64,000 nucleotides of DNA, from contig JAKAFB010000005.1 of the NCBI GenBank assembly GCA_021818105.1, forward strand, positions 1-64,000, written 5' to 3'. The stretch comes from Acidobacteriota bacterium (lineage in GTDB: Bacteria; Acidobacteriota; Terriglobia; Terriglobales; Acidobacteriaceae). Of this stretch, positions 34,679 through 44,010 are shown in pieces; position 1 is the stretch's first letter, and every line of letters starts with the position of its first letter. The notes below the pieces were generated by a model. The model saw only the letters and a program-made list of their open reading frames with translations. It had not been told where the DNA came from and searched no databases. A program made the position numbers and the translations under genes.

Positions 34679-34748
34679 GTACGCCATGTTGAGAGAGTGC
34701 GGCCCCGTATTTGTGCTGGGGAAGGTAGGCATTCTCAACTGGCCGTAC
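34679..34748. repeat. Long bulged hairpin between convergent genes
   Basis: GTACGCCATGTTGAGAG near 34679 pairs, with small bulges, with CTCAACTGGCCGTAC ending at 34748; an inner CCCC/GGGG pair closes a loop around 34710. It fills the gap between the converging USG-1-like and dGTPase genes. There is no T-run. It may be a terminator for both, a REP-like element or a structured RNA. Confidence 0.5.
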
Positions 34749-34794
34749 TAACCTGGGGCTATAAGGCGTCTGGTAAAACCTCTCTGAAGATGAG

Positions 34795-35952
34795 TCAGCG
34801 GCCGCTGTGGTGCTCCCATAGCAGCTCGATGTAGCTGTCGGTCATGCCGGCAATGTAGTCGGCTACAGTGCGTGCCAGGCCCTCGCTGGCAATTTCGCCA
34901 CGGTGGCCTTCGGGGAGGAGATCGGGGTTTGCCACTAGAAGGGCAAACAAGCCTTCCACAATCTGCGAAGCGTGTTCGTGAGCTTCAATCATCGCGGGTG
35001 AGTTGTAGAAGTTGTCGTAGAGGAATTGTTTGACGGTAGCCCGCTCGGCCTCCATGGTAGCGCTGAGGCTGGCGATGCGTTCCGGCGCGCGACGGATGTC
35101 GGCCAGGGTTGTAGCTCCAAGCAGGGCTACCCGGCGGATAACCTCCTGCATAAGGTCCGTGACCAGCGCGTTCAGAACGCGGCGCAGTGCTTCGTAGATC
35201 GTGATTCTGGAAGGGACCGCCGGGAACTCTGCAAGGACACGATCATAAAACACGCGAAACAGGGGCACGTCTTCCCGGACTTGGTCTACGGTGAGGATAC
35301 CGGAGTCCAGGCCGTCGTCAAGGTCGGCCGTCAGATAGGCAATTTCATCAGTCAGATCAATCAGTTGGGCTTCTAGCGGCGGCTTCTGGTCAAGGAAATA
35401 CTCTGCAAGCTCGGGATGGATGGCAGGGTGGTAGTCGCAGGAGTGCTTGATGATACCTTCGCGTACGGCGAGGGTTAGGTTGAGGCCGCGAAAGGCTGCA
35501 TATCGTTCCTCGAACCAGGTGACGATGCGCAACGCATGCAGGTTATGGTCAAAGCCCAAGCCGTGGACCGCCAGAGCGCTGTCCAGCGCCCGCTCGCCCG
35601 CATGGCCAAAGGGTGGATGGCCGAGGTCATGTGCGAGCGCCAGGGCTTCGGCAAGCTCTGGATTCAGCCCAAGCGCGCGCGCCAGGGTCCGAGAGATCTG
35701 CGCCACCTCCAGCGTATGCGTTAAGCGGCTGCGGAAGTGGTCGCCGGGCGGATCGCTGGCAAGGCGGGTAAAGACCTGCGTCTTACCGGCCATACGGCGA
35801 AAGGCGCGCGCATGCAGAATACGCGCGGAATCGCGCGCGAACGGCGTGCGATAGGCATGGGGCGGCTCAGGGCAGGCACGCTGCCCCATCTCACCGTAAG
35901 GGTCCACTGCAATTGCGGGCGGCAGCGGCGCCGAGTTGGGTTCCTCACGCAT
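34795..35952 (-). CDS. dgt: Deoxyguanosinetriphosphate triphosphohydrolase-like HD protein
   Basis: 385 residues. HD-domain metal site: SRLTHTLEVAQISRTLARAL followed by ALAHDLGHPPFGHAGE and EIAYLTADLDDG, the dGTPase family layout. It hydrolyses dNTPs to nucleosides and triphosphate; these homologues often act on several dNTPs. Single gene on the minus strand with a divergent lipoprotein gene upstream. Confidence 0.92.
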   Translation of the reverse strand: MREEPNSAPLPPAIAVDPYGEMGQRACPEPPHAYRTPFARDSARILHARAFRRMAGKTQVFTRLASDPPGDHFRSRLTHTLEVAQISRTLARALGLNPELAEALALAHDLGHPPFGHAGERALDSALAVHGLGFDHNLHALRIVTWFEERYAAFRGLNLTLAVREGIIKHSCDYHPAIHPELAEYFLDQKPPLEAQLIDLTDEIAYLTADLDDGLDSGILTVDQVREDVPLFRVFYDRVLAEFPAVPSRITIYEALRRVLNALVTDLMQEVIRRVALLGATTLADIRRAPERIASLSATMEAERATVKQFLYDNFYNSPAMIEAHEHASQIVEGLFALLVANPDLLPEGHRGEIASEGLARTVADYIAGMTDSYIELLWEHHSGR

Positions 35953-36179
35953 GGATGACGAAGATAACCTTCGTTCTGGTTATACCCCAAAGTGGCCGGG
36001 ATCTGCGGGATTGGCCGCTTCCCGACGGGACCGGAGCGCCCAATGTGGCCCCACAGAAGGCATTGGACAACGCGCGGCATACGGGAGTACCATCCTGCCG
36101 GAATTTTTCAAGGGGCGCATGCGGGGGCGAAATCCTCGGGGCGCCCCATGACTTTTCACATCTGGACCGTGGAGGGAGC

Positions 36180-37166
36180 ATGACAGGACTTAGGCGGATT
36201 GCGTTGGCCATGCTTGCGTTGACGGTTGCGCTTACTGCTGGGTGCAACCGGCATTCCAAGAAGGAAGTGTACTATCTTGTGGCAGTGAACAGGTCGTTGC
36301 CGTACTGGCAGACAGCAGAAAGCGGATTTAATAAAGCCGCTGCAAAGTACAAGGTCACAGCCAGGATTGAAGGTCCAGCAAACTACGATCCCCAGGCTGA
36401 ATTGGCGGCACTGCAAAAGGCGGTTGCTGCCAAGCCAGCTGGCATCCTGATTTCGGTTTCGGATGTGGGATTGATCCAATCGGAAATTGATGCAGCGGTT
36501 GAAGCCGGGATACCAGTGATTACCATGGACTCCGACTCGGCGGGAAGCAAGCGGCTTTATTTCATTGGCACCAACAACCTGGAAGCCGGAAGGTTGGGCG
36601 GGCGCCGCTTGGTCGAGAAATTAGGTGGCAAAGGGAACGTAGTCTTCTTTACGCTTGCAGGCCAGCCAAACACTGAGGAACGGCTCAAGGGCTTCAAGGA
36701 CGTATTGAGCGATCGCGCCGGTATCAAAATAGTGGATGTTATCGACACGAAGAGTGATCCGCGAATTGCCTTTGATAAGGCGCAGGAAATGCTCGCGTTG
36801 ACTGGACCCAAGAAGATTGATGGGTTTGTCTGCCTCGAATCGGCGTGCGGTAAACCTGTTTCTGATGCTATACAGCGCATCAATGCGAATGACCGCACGC
36901 TGATTGCATGGGATGCGAACCAGGATACGCTAAACGGCATTAAGGCAGGAACCATCGATTCGACGGTCGCACAGAAGCCGTTCACCATGGGATTTTATGG
37001 GTTGAAAGCATTGGACGAGATTTTCCACGATCCACCGAGCCAGCTTGGGAAGGACTTCGCCGCAGACTTCTTTTCCCCGTATCCGGTGTTTGTCGATACG
37101 GGTACGACACTCGTGGACAAGGACAACGTAGACCTGTACACGGCGGCAGCGGCGGGCAACAAGTAG
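36180..37166 (+). CDS. Periplasmic sugar-binding lipoprotein (ribose/galactose-binding family)
   Basis: 328 residues. The ATG follows GGAGGGA. The lipobox LTAGC gives a lipid anchor at residue ~21. The body is a type-1 periplasmic binding fold (VNRSLPYWQTAESGFNKAA, VSDVGLIQSEIDAAVEAGIPVITMDSD, LAGQPNTEERLKGF, PVFVDTGTTLVDKDN). Members deliver pentoses and hexoses to ABC importers or to chemoreceptors. No permease or ATPase gene is adjacent, so it works with partners encoded elsewhere or as a sensor. Confidence 0.87.
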   Translation: MTGLRRIALAMLALTVALTAGCNRHSKKEVYYLVAVNRSLPYWQTAESGFNKAAAKYKVTARIEGPANYDPQAELAALQKAVAAKPAGILISVSDVGLIQSEIDAAVEAGIPVITMDSDSAGSKRLYFIGTNNLEAGRLGGRRLVEKLGGKGNVVFFTLAGQPNTEERLKGFKDVLSDRAGIKIVDVIDTKSDPRIAFDKAQEMLALTGPKKIDGFVCLESACGKPVSDAIQRINANDRTLIAWDANQDTLNGIKAGTIDSTVAQKPFTMGFYGLKALDEIFHDPPSQLGKDFAADFFSPYPVFVDTGTTLVDKDNVDLYTAAAAGNK

Positions 37167-37177
37167 AGGCGTATTAC

Positions 37178-37215
37178 TGTGCGCGGCGGGCCGAAGATCT
37201 CGCCGCGCTCCGCTT
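37178..37215 (+). terminator. Rho-independent terminator after the sugar-binding gene
   Basis: GCGCGGCG (37178-37185) pairs perfectly with CGCCGCGC (37198-37205), followed by TCCGCTTTTT. Confidence 0.7.
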
Positions 37216-37593
37216 TTTGTGCGTGAAAACGGTTTCCAGTTTGCACCATTACAAGTTACTCGCCACCATTTCCTGTTAATAAATTGAATTACTGAATCGA
37301 TTAATCTGCAACCTTGCATGGTGAGTGTTTTCATACCTAACTTTGGCTAATCCAATCCCCGGCTGCGTTCCTAAATGACGACGCTGTCATCTATATGAAA
37401 TGCCTCTGTAATTATGCGGTTATTTAGCAATCCAGAGCTTGACATGTCATCAAAAACAGCGCACGATAACTAAGTCGCGAACGGTGTTTTCTAGCTTGGA
37501 ATCGCTCAGACATAACAACTGAATTTACATTAGCGATTGCCTGAATTGTGCTATTCGATTTGCGTCTATCCAACGATGGAATGAGGGTAAGTC
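37216..37593. other. AT-richer intergenic stretch, no gene seen
   Basis: About 380 bases with lower GC than the surroundings. A TTGACA at 37439-37444, overlapping the palindrome TGACATGTCA, could be a -35 box, but a matching -10 at standard spacing is not clear. No RNA gene recognised. Confidence 0.4.
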
Positions 37594-37935
37594 ATGGTGG
37601 TAAAGACTCAATGCAAAGGGTGCGAGGTTACCGGACTCGAGGTCGGCCAGAAGAACGTGCAGCGCTATTTTCCAAAGCATGTCGATGTCATCGAGTTGCA
37701 ACTTGACCATTTGCAGATTCAATGTGGGCTGGCACCCGAGTTTTGGGAAGGACAGGCTGAAATCAAGGATCCTCGTCTGTGCGAGTGGCTGCACTTCAAG
37801 ATTGGGAACCACAGGCCAGGTCAAGCGCCCATCCCTCTGGCGATGATTCCATCCGGCAAGAATTGTTTTCGGCTGCGACCAGCTCCAGAGCGAGTGCAAG
37901 CGCGCTTTCGCCCCGCGGAAGTTTCTGCAGCGTAG
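37594..37935 (+). CDS. Small conserved-looking protein of unknown function
   Basis: 113 residues, preceded by GAGGG at normal distance. Two cysteines near the start in [14 protein letters not shown] could form a metal or redox pair, and others follow ([19 protein letters not shown]). The C-terminus is basic. No signal peptide or membrane helix. I do not recognise a characterised family. Coding-like composition and a good ribosome site support it as real. Confidence 0.62.
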   Translation: MVVKTQCKGCEVTGLEVGQKNVQRYFPKHVDVIELQLDHLQIQCGLAPEFWEGQAEIKDPRLCEWLHFKIGNHRPGQAPIPLAMIPSGKNCFRLRPAPERVQARFRPAEVSAA

Positions 37936-38170
37936 CACTGGTTGATCGTCATCGATGTCCAGGCGCGATGTGCGCGACACATGACGACACACGCAATCGC
38001 GGCTGATTGCGCAAGATTAAGATGAGGGTGAAGAGCCCCAGCAACTCCTCCCCGAGCGAGTGACTGCAGCCCACTTTGGACAGGCCCAATGGACGCAATA
38101 AATCTTGATCGCAACGGTCTACCTTCCACTCTGGGGAGGCGTCAAAATCGTTGACGAGGAAAAGAGAGAG

Positions 38171-38644
38171 ATGTTCATGGCGAAGTCTGTGGCAATCCAA
38201 GCCATTGAAGCGCTGAAGGACTTGTTTCAGCAGGTATCCGCAATCAAGCTGCGGGAGATTAAGCTGACGCTGCCGAATGCGGCTGGTGAGGGCGACATTC
38301 TGGCATACATCGAGGTGTATGGCCATAGCCGCCTGCTTGTGTGTAAGGTGAAGGCGAGCGGCGACGTTCGCCAGGTAAGAGTTGCCCTGCGTAAGCTTGG
38401 CGATCATGTGCGCCATGTGCAGGGCAGGATCACACCGGTTCTTATTGCTCCAAGGCTCTCGCAAGAGGCTCAGGCACTGTGCCGCGAGTCGCACGCAGGC
38501 TTTCTCGACCTGGAGGGCAATGCGCGCATCATGATGGATGAGGTCTTTTTTGCAAAGAAATCGATGGTGCCACACAAAAAGCCAGCGCAGGAGATTGTTC
38601 CCGTTACCGCTGCCGATTCAAAGCCATTTGCAGAGGTAGCCTAG
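38171..38644 (+). CDS. Small soluble protein of unknown function, possible nuclease-like fold
   Basis: 157 residues from the ATG at 38171; a second ATG at 38177 is also possible. Mixed alpha/beta with AYIEVYGHSRLLVCKVKASGD and a later VLIAPRLSQEAQALCRESHAGFLDLEGNARI split by the APR turn. The pattern of strand, K-x-K and the 'cysteine-helix-G-(F/Y)-L-D-L-x-G-N' end recalls restriction-endonuclease-like domains found at the N-terminus of larger acidobacterial proteins, but the acidic catalytic residue of a PD-(D/E)xK site is not evident. This is inference and could be wrong. It is followed by a strong terminator. Confidence 0.55.
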   Translation: MFMAKSVAIQAIEALKDLFQQVSAIKLREIKLTLPNAAGEGDILAYIEVYGHSRLLVCKVKASGDVRQVRVALRKLGDHVRHVQGRITPVLIAPRLSQEAQALCRESHAGFLDLEGNARIMMDEVFFAKKSMVPHKKPAQEIVPVTAADSKPFAEVA

Positions 38645-38683
38645 CCGGAAGAATCTGAATTTTCCCTCCCCTGGGCTGTAAAA

Positions 38684-38727
38684 GCAACGGCGGCCGCTCC
38701 TGATGGAACGTGCCGCCGTTGCTTTTT
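38684..38727 (+). terminator. Strong, probably bidirectional terminator
   Basis: GCAACGGCGGC (38684-38694) pairs perfectly with GCCGCCGTTGC (38712-38722), followed by TTTTT on the plus strand and preceded by AAAA, giving UUUU on the minus strand. It separates the converging unknown gene and the TPR gene. Confidence 0.85.
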
Positions 38728-38747
38728 GTGCGTAGCTGGAGAAGCTG

Positions 38748-40931
38748 CTACTCCGGTTTGGAAGGCGTTCCAGAGATGCTATCTTCTTTTGCCAGCTTCA
38801 CGCGGGCGCTCTCGAGCTTCCGCTGCACCTTGGCGACCTCGGACGGCTCCACGTCTGCCGAAGCGGACTTGGAGAACTCTGCGAGTGCCAGTTCCCACTG
38901 TGCGGCAGCGAGGCGAATGCGCCCCGTCTTTTCATAAAGATCGCCCAAGTGATCATGGACCGTGGGGTCAGTCTGGCCGCGCTCGACGGCCTTACGGAGA
39001 TTTTCCTCGGCTAGCTCATACTGTCCCAGCTTGAAGTAGACCCAGCCGAGCGAATCGAGATAGGCCCCGTTCATGGGATCTTCCTCAACCGCCTTGCGGA
39101 TCATCTTGAGAGCTTCAGGGAGTTTGGAGCCTCTATCCGCTAGCATGAAGCCCAGATAGTTGAGCACCATGGAATTGGAGGGATCGAGGTTGAGCGCCTG
39201 GCGGAAGTACTGCTCAGCCTGCTCATAGCGCTTTTGACGCTCAGACCATGCGCCGCGCAGGAAGAGCAGATAAATGCGGTCGTCCTTCTTGTCGGTGGTG
39301 AGTGCCTCAGCCTTATTTAGGTCTTCTTCCGCATCCTTCCAACGACGAAGGCGAGTATCGATCTGAGCGAGAGCGAGCCAGACGATGCGATCTTTGTTTT
39401 TGTCTGGGTTATTGAGCAGGCTCTTGGCTAGAGCGATGCCTTCATCTGGCTTGCCCTGATCGGCAAGCTCGCCTGCGAGCATCAGCTTGAGTTCGTTGCT
39501 CTTCGGGTTGGCCGCAACGGCCTTTTGTGCCACCTCGACAGCTTTGTCGAACATCTTGGCGTCGCGATAAACATCAACCTGCCCTTGATATCCGCGCTGC
39601 GCCTGATCGCCGCCCAGGTCGATCATTTTCTGGTAGGTGGCGATGGCCAAGTCCGTCTTGTTCTGCTCGTGGTACACGGCGCCAAGCCGCTCCAGAAACA
39701 CGCCACGATTGTTCTTTTCCTGTGCCGTGTAGGCCCCATTGGCGTGTGACGTGAGGTCTACCATATGTTCGAGTTCTTTTGCGGCTTCGTCATAGCGGCC
39801 GAGGACATCGAGCAGAAGCCCCTTGTTATACCCAGCTTCCAGCGAATCTGGGGCCTTTTGGACCGCTTTGTCGATCGTAGCTAGAGCATCTTCATACTTG
39901 CCCTGACGTCGCTGAATTTCACTGATGCGAATCAGCGGATCCACGTCATCTGGGTTGATTCGGGCAAGGCTGCTGTAGACCTTCAGTGCTTCATCCGACT
40001 GGCCGTCATTTAAAAGTGCCTGCGCCAGGGCATTCAGCGCATGTACGTCGCCTGGCTCCATATCCGAGGCGCGCGTGTAGGCGGCAATGGCGTCCTTCGG
40101 CTTCTTCAACTGGTCGTAGGCTGCGCCTAGAGCAAATTCCATCTTGCTCGTCCGGTCCGACTCAGGGACGGCCTCGATTACCTGAGCTGCCTGGGAAATA
40201 TTTCCGCTTTCAGCATACAAGCGAGCAAGATTCAGAACCACGCTTTCGGAGTCAGGATCAATGCTCTGCGCGGTTTTGAACTCCTCTTCAGCTTTCTTGG
40301 TGTCGTGCCTGACGCTGTAGAGCTGTCCAAGCACCATGCGGTCGTCAACACTCCTGGGCTGCAGCTCGACAATCTTCTCGAACTCAGTAATGGCAAGATC
40401 CAGTGCATTGCCGCTGGCAGAAGTTGAAGAAACGGAGTTCTGTGCCTCGCCAAGCCGACGCAGATAGATGCGTCCCAGCAGCTTGTGTGCGTCAAGGTCG
40501 TCTGGAGATGTCTTCAGGAGATTCCGCGCTGTGGCTTCGGCCTCATGGGTACGGCCCGTGCGGAAGTAAAGGTCGGCAAGCTCATTGTTGAGCGCTGGTG
40601 AATTGGGATCGATGCTGAGGGCAGCCTTTAGTTCCTCAATAGCATGAGCAACATACTCGGGGCTGCCGGTATCCATTGCCTGCTCTTCGTAGATACCCGC
40701 CATGGCCGCGTGGAAATAGGCTTTGGTGCGGTCGACTTGACCAGATGGATCTGTAGGGTTTGATGGAGCAGACTTGGCGGAGTTGGGAGCGGAAACGCCC
40801 GAGGGTGCCGTTGACGATGCGCTTTGCGGGAGCGCATACATGGCCGAACTAGAAGCCACACTTGCAGTAGCCAATGCGAGCCAGAGAGGAGGCAGAATTG
40901 TCTTTGTTTTCTTCATCCTTGGGGATTCCAT
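38748..40931 (-). CDS. Large secreted tetratricopeptide-repeat protein
   Basis: About 727 residues. The N-terminus (KKTKTILPP, then LWLALATASVASSSAMYAL) looks like a signal peptide; ATGs at 40931 and 40916 are both possible and neither has an ideal ribosome site. The rest is an array of TPR units, for example NNELADLYFRTGRTHEAEATA, ALNALAQALLNDGQSDEAL, YNKGLLLDVLGRYDEAAKEL and YLDSLGWVYFKLGQYELAEENL in successive blocks to the C-terminus. TPRs are scaffolds for protein contacts, here likely in the periplasm. Specific partner unknown. Confidence 0.85.
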   Translation of the reverse strand: MESPRMKKTKTILPPLWLALATASVASSSAMYALPQSASSTAPSGVSAPNSAKSAPSNPTDPSGQVDRTKAYFHAAMAGIYEEQAMDTGSPEYVAHAIEELKAALSIDPNSPALNNELADLYFRTGRTHEAEATARNLLKTSPDDLDAHKLLGRIYLRRLGEAQNSVSSTSASGNALDLAITEFEKIVELQPRSVDDRMVLGQLYSVRHDTKKAEEEFKTAQSIDPDSESVVLNLARLYAESGNISQAAQVIEAVPESDRTSKMEFALGAAYDQLKKPKDAIAAYTRASDMEPGDVHALNALAQALLNDGQSDEALKVYSSLARINPDDVDPLIRISEIQRRQGKYEDALATIDKAVQKAPDSLEAGYNKGLLLDVLGRYDEAAKELEHMVDLTSHANGAYTAQEKNNRGVFLERLGAVYHEQNKTDLAIATYQKMIDLGGDQAQRGYQGQVDVYRDAKMFDKAVEVAQKAVAANPKSNELKLMLAGELADQGKPDEGIALAKSLLNNPDKNKDRIVWLALAQIDTRLRRWKDAEEDLNKAEALTTDKKDDRIYLLFLRGAWSERQKRYEQAEQYFRQALNLDPSNSMVLNYLGFMLADRGSKLPEALKMIRKAVEEDPMNGAYLDSLGWVYFKLGQYELAEENLRKAVERGQTDPTVHDHLGDLYEKTGRIRLAAAQWELALAEFSKSASADVEPSEVAKVQRKLESARVKLAKEDSISGTPSKPE

Positions 40932-41161
40932 GCCTTTCAAGCCGGGTCCATTGTCCTCATATTGATCCCGGACGGCAAACAAAGCCTAGCAGGCAGGTGG
41001 CCGGGCCGACCTGTCTATTGTTAAAGACGATTTTACCTGCGATTTGTCGCGGTTCAGCAGCAGATTGCGGCAATTTCGGGTAACCAGCGGATGGACCGAC
41101 TCTGATGGCGAGAGCCTCGTGAGCGAACATCTATGTCACTACAGTCTGTGAGGGCCTGAGG

Positions 41162-41191
41162 GGGGGTGATGCAACGACTGCATCAACCCCC
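41162..41191 (-). terminator. Hairpin downstream of purH
   Basis: GGGGG-TGATGCA and TGCATCA-A-CCCCC pair over 12 bases with one bulged A and a 5-base loop, 12 bases past the purH stop on the minus strand. No U-run follows, so it may be a Rho-assisted or processing structure. Confidence 0.5.
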
Positions 41192-41202
41192 ACGCGCAGT
41201 CT

Positions 41203-42777
41203 TCAGTGGCGGAAGTGGCGCATGCCGGTAAAGACCATGGCTACACCTAGTTTATCGGCGGCGTCGATGACATCCTGATCATTTACGGACCCGCCCGGCT
41301 GGATGATCGCGGTGGCACCGGCTGCAACGGCAGCCTCAAGCCCATCGGGGAAGGGGAAGAAGGCGTCAGAAGCGGCCACAGTGCCTTGCAGCGGCAGGAT
41401 CGCCTTCTGCGCGCCGAAGCGGGCGGCATCCACACGGCTCATTTGCCCCGCGCCAATGCCGACCGTCTGGCCGTCGCGCGCATAGACGATGGCGTTGGAC
41501 TTGACGTGTTTGCAGACCCGCCAGGCAAAGAGCAGGCTGCGCATCTCCTCCGCGGTCGGAGGGCGCCAGGTGACGACCTTCAGCTCGCTCTCGGCCACGC
41601 GGCCTGTATCGGCGTCCTGCAACAACAGGCCGCCGGAGACATGCTTGACCACGGGGCGGGGTGGAGCGGCTTGCACTTCGACAAGGCGCAGGTTCTTCTT
41701 CTTGGCAAAGCGCTCACGGGCATCAGGTGCGAAGGCAGGCGCAGCAATGGCCTCCACAAAGAGCTTGGCGATTTCCTCTGCAGCTTCCCCATCCACGGGG
41801 CGATTGATGCCAATGACGCCACCAAAGGCGGAGACGGGATCACAGGCCAGCGCCTTCTGGTAGGCCTCAAGGACCGTGCTGCCTGTGGCTGCTCCGCATG
41901 GGTTGGTGTGCTTGATGATGGCCACCATGGGCTCGTCAACCTCCTGTGCAAGCTCCCAGCAGGCATCTAGGTCCACAAGATTGTTGAAACTCAACTCCTT
42001 ACCCTGCAACTGGGTCGCTCCAGCGATGCCGCGGCCCGTACCATCCGCGTACAGCGCGGCGCGCTGGTGAGGGTTTTCTCCGTAGCGCAGTGTCTGAGCG
42101 AGGGGAAAGTGGATGCGCAAAGTTGTGGGAAATGCCGTTGTGTCGGGCGCAGCAGGCAGCTCGGGAGCCGGCGCTTCGCCAATCTGGTCCAGCGTATTGG
42201 CAATGGCCGTGTCGTAAGCTGCCGTGAGAGCAAAGGCCTGGCGAGCCAGGCGCCAGCGCGTCTCGCGGCTCAGGCAGCCATGCGTGGACCTTAGCTCCTC
42301 GCAAAGAGCCGGATAGTCGGCCACGCGGGTGACAATGGCGACGTCCTCGAAATTCTTGGCGGCGGAGCGCACCATGGAAGGCCCGCCAATATCAATGTTT
42401 TCGATGAGATGGCCGAAGGCCACGCCGGGCTGGGCAGCGGTCTTTTCAAAAGCGTAGAGATTGACGACAACCATATCAATGGGCTGAATGCCATGTTCTG
42501 CCACGGCTGCTTCATGCTCCGCGTTGCCGCGAATATACAACAGTCCGCCATGCACGCGTGGGTGCAGGGTTTTTACGCGGCCGTCCAGCATCTCAGGAAA
42601 TCCGGTAAGGTCGCTGATGTCCTGCACGCCCAGGCCAGCCTCGCGCAATGCGCGCGCTGTGCCGCCGGTGGAGACCAGTTCCACACCAAACTCCGCCAGT
42701 GTACGGGCAAACTCCACCAGCCCGGTCTTATCTGTAACACTCAGCAGCGCGCGCCGAATCCGCTTTTCCGTACCCAA
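41203..42777 (-). CDS. purH: Bifunctional AICAR formyltransferase / IMP cyclohydrolase
   Basis: 524 residues, the last two steps of IMP synthesis. N-terminal cyclohydrolase domain with [22 protein letters not shown] and [10 protein letters not shown]-terminal transformylase domain with KHTNPCGAA and [12 protein letters not shown], ending [10 protein letters not shown]. The start is a TTG at 42777: it has an excellent AAGGAG seven bases upstream and begins at the normal family start, whereas the upstream in-frame extension has neither. Single gene. Confidence 0.95.
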   Translation of the reverse strand: MGTEKRIRRALLSVTDKTGLVEFARTLAEFGVELVSTGGTARALREAGLGVQDISDLTGFPEMLDGRVKTLHPRVHGGLLYIRGNAEHEAAVAEHGIQPIDMVVVNLYAFEKTAAQPGVAFGHLIENIDIGGPSMVRSAAKNFEDVAIVTRVADYPALCEELRSTHGCLSRETRWRLARQAFALTAAYDTAIANTLDQIGEAPAPELPAAPDTTAFPTTLRIHFPLAQTLRYGENPHQRAALYADGTGRGIAGATQLQGKELSFNNLVDLDACWELAQEVDEPMVAIIKHTNPCGAATGSTVLEAYQKALACDPVSAFGGVIGINRPVDGEAAEEIAKLFVEAIAAPAFAPDARERFAKKKNLRLVEVQAAPPRPVVKHVSGGLLLQDADTGRVAESELKVVTWRPPTAEEMRSLLFAWRVCKHVKSNAIVYARDGQTVGIGAGQMSRVDAARFGAQKAILPLQGTVAASDAFFPFPDGLEAAVAAGATAIIQPGGSVNDQDVIDAADKLGVAMVFTGMRHFRH

Positions 42778-43033
42778 TGTTCTGCTCCTTGAGGGCCCTG
42801 CCTTGTTAGCGCCCACGAAGAGCACAGCCGGCGGCACAGGCCATATTCCAGACTACAACCACTGGCCAGAGAAGGCGGTGACATGTGACCGTTTAGCGAA
42901 AATTGGTGGACTGCTTTGGGGCAGGCAGTGCGTGAATGTTGCTAATGATCGCAGGAGGAGTCTTTTCTCGCGAATGAGGCAATCAGGAGTTATGCACCGG
43001 TTCATAGTCTGAAAATGCATTACGATTGAAGAT

Positions 43034-43885
43034 ATGGGCAGTTATTCCCACGTTCCTGAACCGGAGATTCTGCCTCCGGGACCCGGTGAAGGTGCGCCGC
43101 ATCCTCCAGTGCGCAGGCGACCGCAATGGGCGGTTTCTCCGGCTACGTATTTGCTGGTGGGAATCAATTGCCTTGTGTTCGCAGCCATGGTGTTGCGTGG
43201 AGTGAGCCCTGCGAGTCCCAACGCTGAGCAACTGCTGCAGTGGGGCGCGGGGAATGCCGGTGCGGTGCTGACAGGCGGCGAGTGGTGGCGCATCGTTACA
43301 GCCATGTTTGTGCATGTGGGCATTCTCCACCTTGGCCTGAACATGTGGTGCCTGTGGAACCTGAGCCTGCTGGCTGAACCGCTGCTCGGCTCCGCGGGCG
43401 TGATTGCCGTGTACCTTTTAACGGGTGCCGCCGGTAATCTACTTTCCACCTTTGTGAACTGGATTTGGTATCACAGCGCGGGCAGCGCCCTAGGCATGGT
43501 GGACTATGGACCCGTGGGTGCTGGCGCTTCCGGCGCGGTCTTCGGCATTGCAGGCGCACTGATTGTGCTCTTGAAGTCGCGTCGCCTGCCTGTGCCGCCG
43601 TTTGAACTGCGCAGACTGCGAAAGTCCGTCATCTACTTCGCCGCCATCAATCTTGTGCTGGGCTTTTCCATCAGCTTCGGGTCGCGTGTTGTGGGCGCGG
43701 GACCCATGATCGACAACATGGCACACCTGGGCGGCTTCACCTCCGGCTTGCTGTTTGCTGCGCCTCTGGTTCCTAGGCTGGGTTCGCCGCGCAAGCTGTT
43801 TGAAACCCGCCGTCGTATCGCAATAGGCATGCTTGTTGGTCTGCTGGTCTTGTTCGGATTCTTCCTTGCACAACTCCCTGGTTGA
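43034..43885 (+). CDS. Rhomboid family intramembrane serine protease
   Basis: 283 residues: a Pro-rich cytoplasmic N-terminus (~35 residues), then six or more helices. The catalytic serine is in GAGASGAVFG and the catalytic histidine in DNMAHLGGFTSG; the oxyanion-region HLGLNMW segment is present. It cuts transmembrane substrates in the membrane. Substrate unknown. The gene stands alone. Confidence 0.92.
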   Translation: MGSYSHVPEPEILPPGPGEGAPHPPVRRRPQWAVSPATYLLVGINCLVFAAMVLRGVSPASPNAEQLLQWGAGNAGAVLTGGEWWRIVTAMFVHVGILHLGLNMWCLWNLSLLAEPLLGSAGVIAVYLLTGAAGNLLSTFVNWIWYHSAGSALGMVDYGPVGAGASGAVFGIAGALIVLLKSRRLPVPPFELRRLRKSVIYFAAINLVLGFSISFGSRVVGAGPMIDNMAHLGGFTSGLLFAAPLVPRLGSPRKLFETRRRIAIGMLVGLLVLFGFFLAQLPG

Positions 43886-44010
43886 TCTTCTCCACATTTT
43901 CGTTCGAGTGAGAGCAAGCTCCAAGGCGCATTCGCCGCTGATTACGGCCTTGTGCGAAAATGTCTGCGTGCGCTGTGCGCCGTGAGTCTCTGCCCGGGAA
44001 GATATCTACA

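Noticed and set aside
37216-37593. tRNA or small RNA gene in the AT-richer gap
   Set aside because: No cloverleaf, TTCGA-type loop or CCA end could be found by eye.
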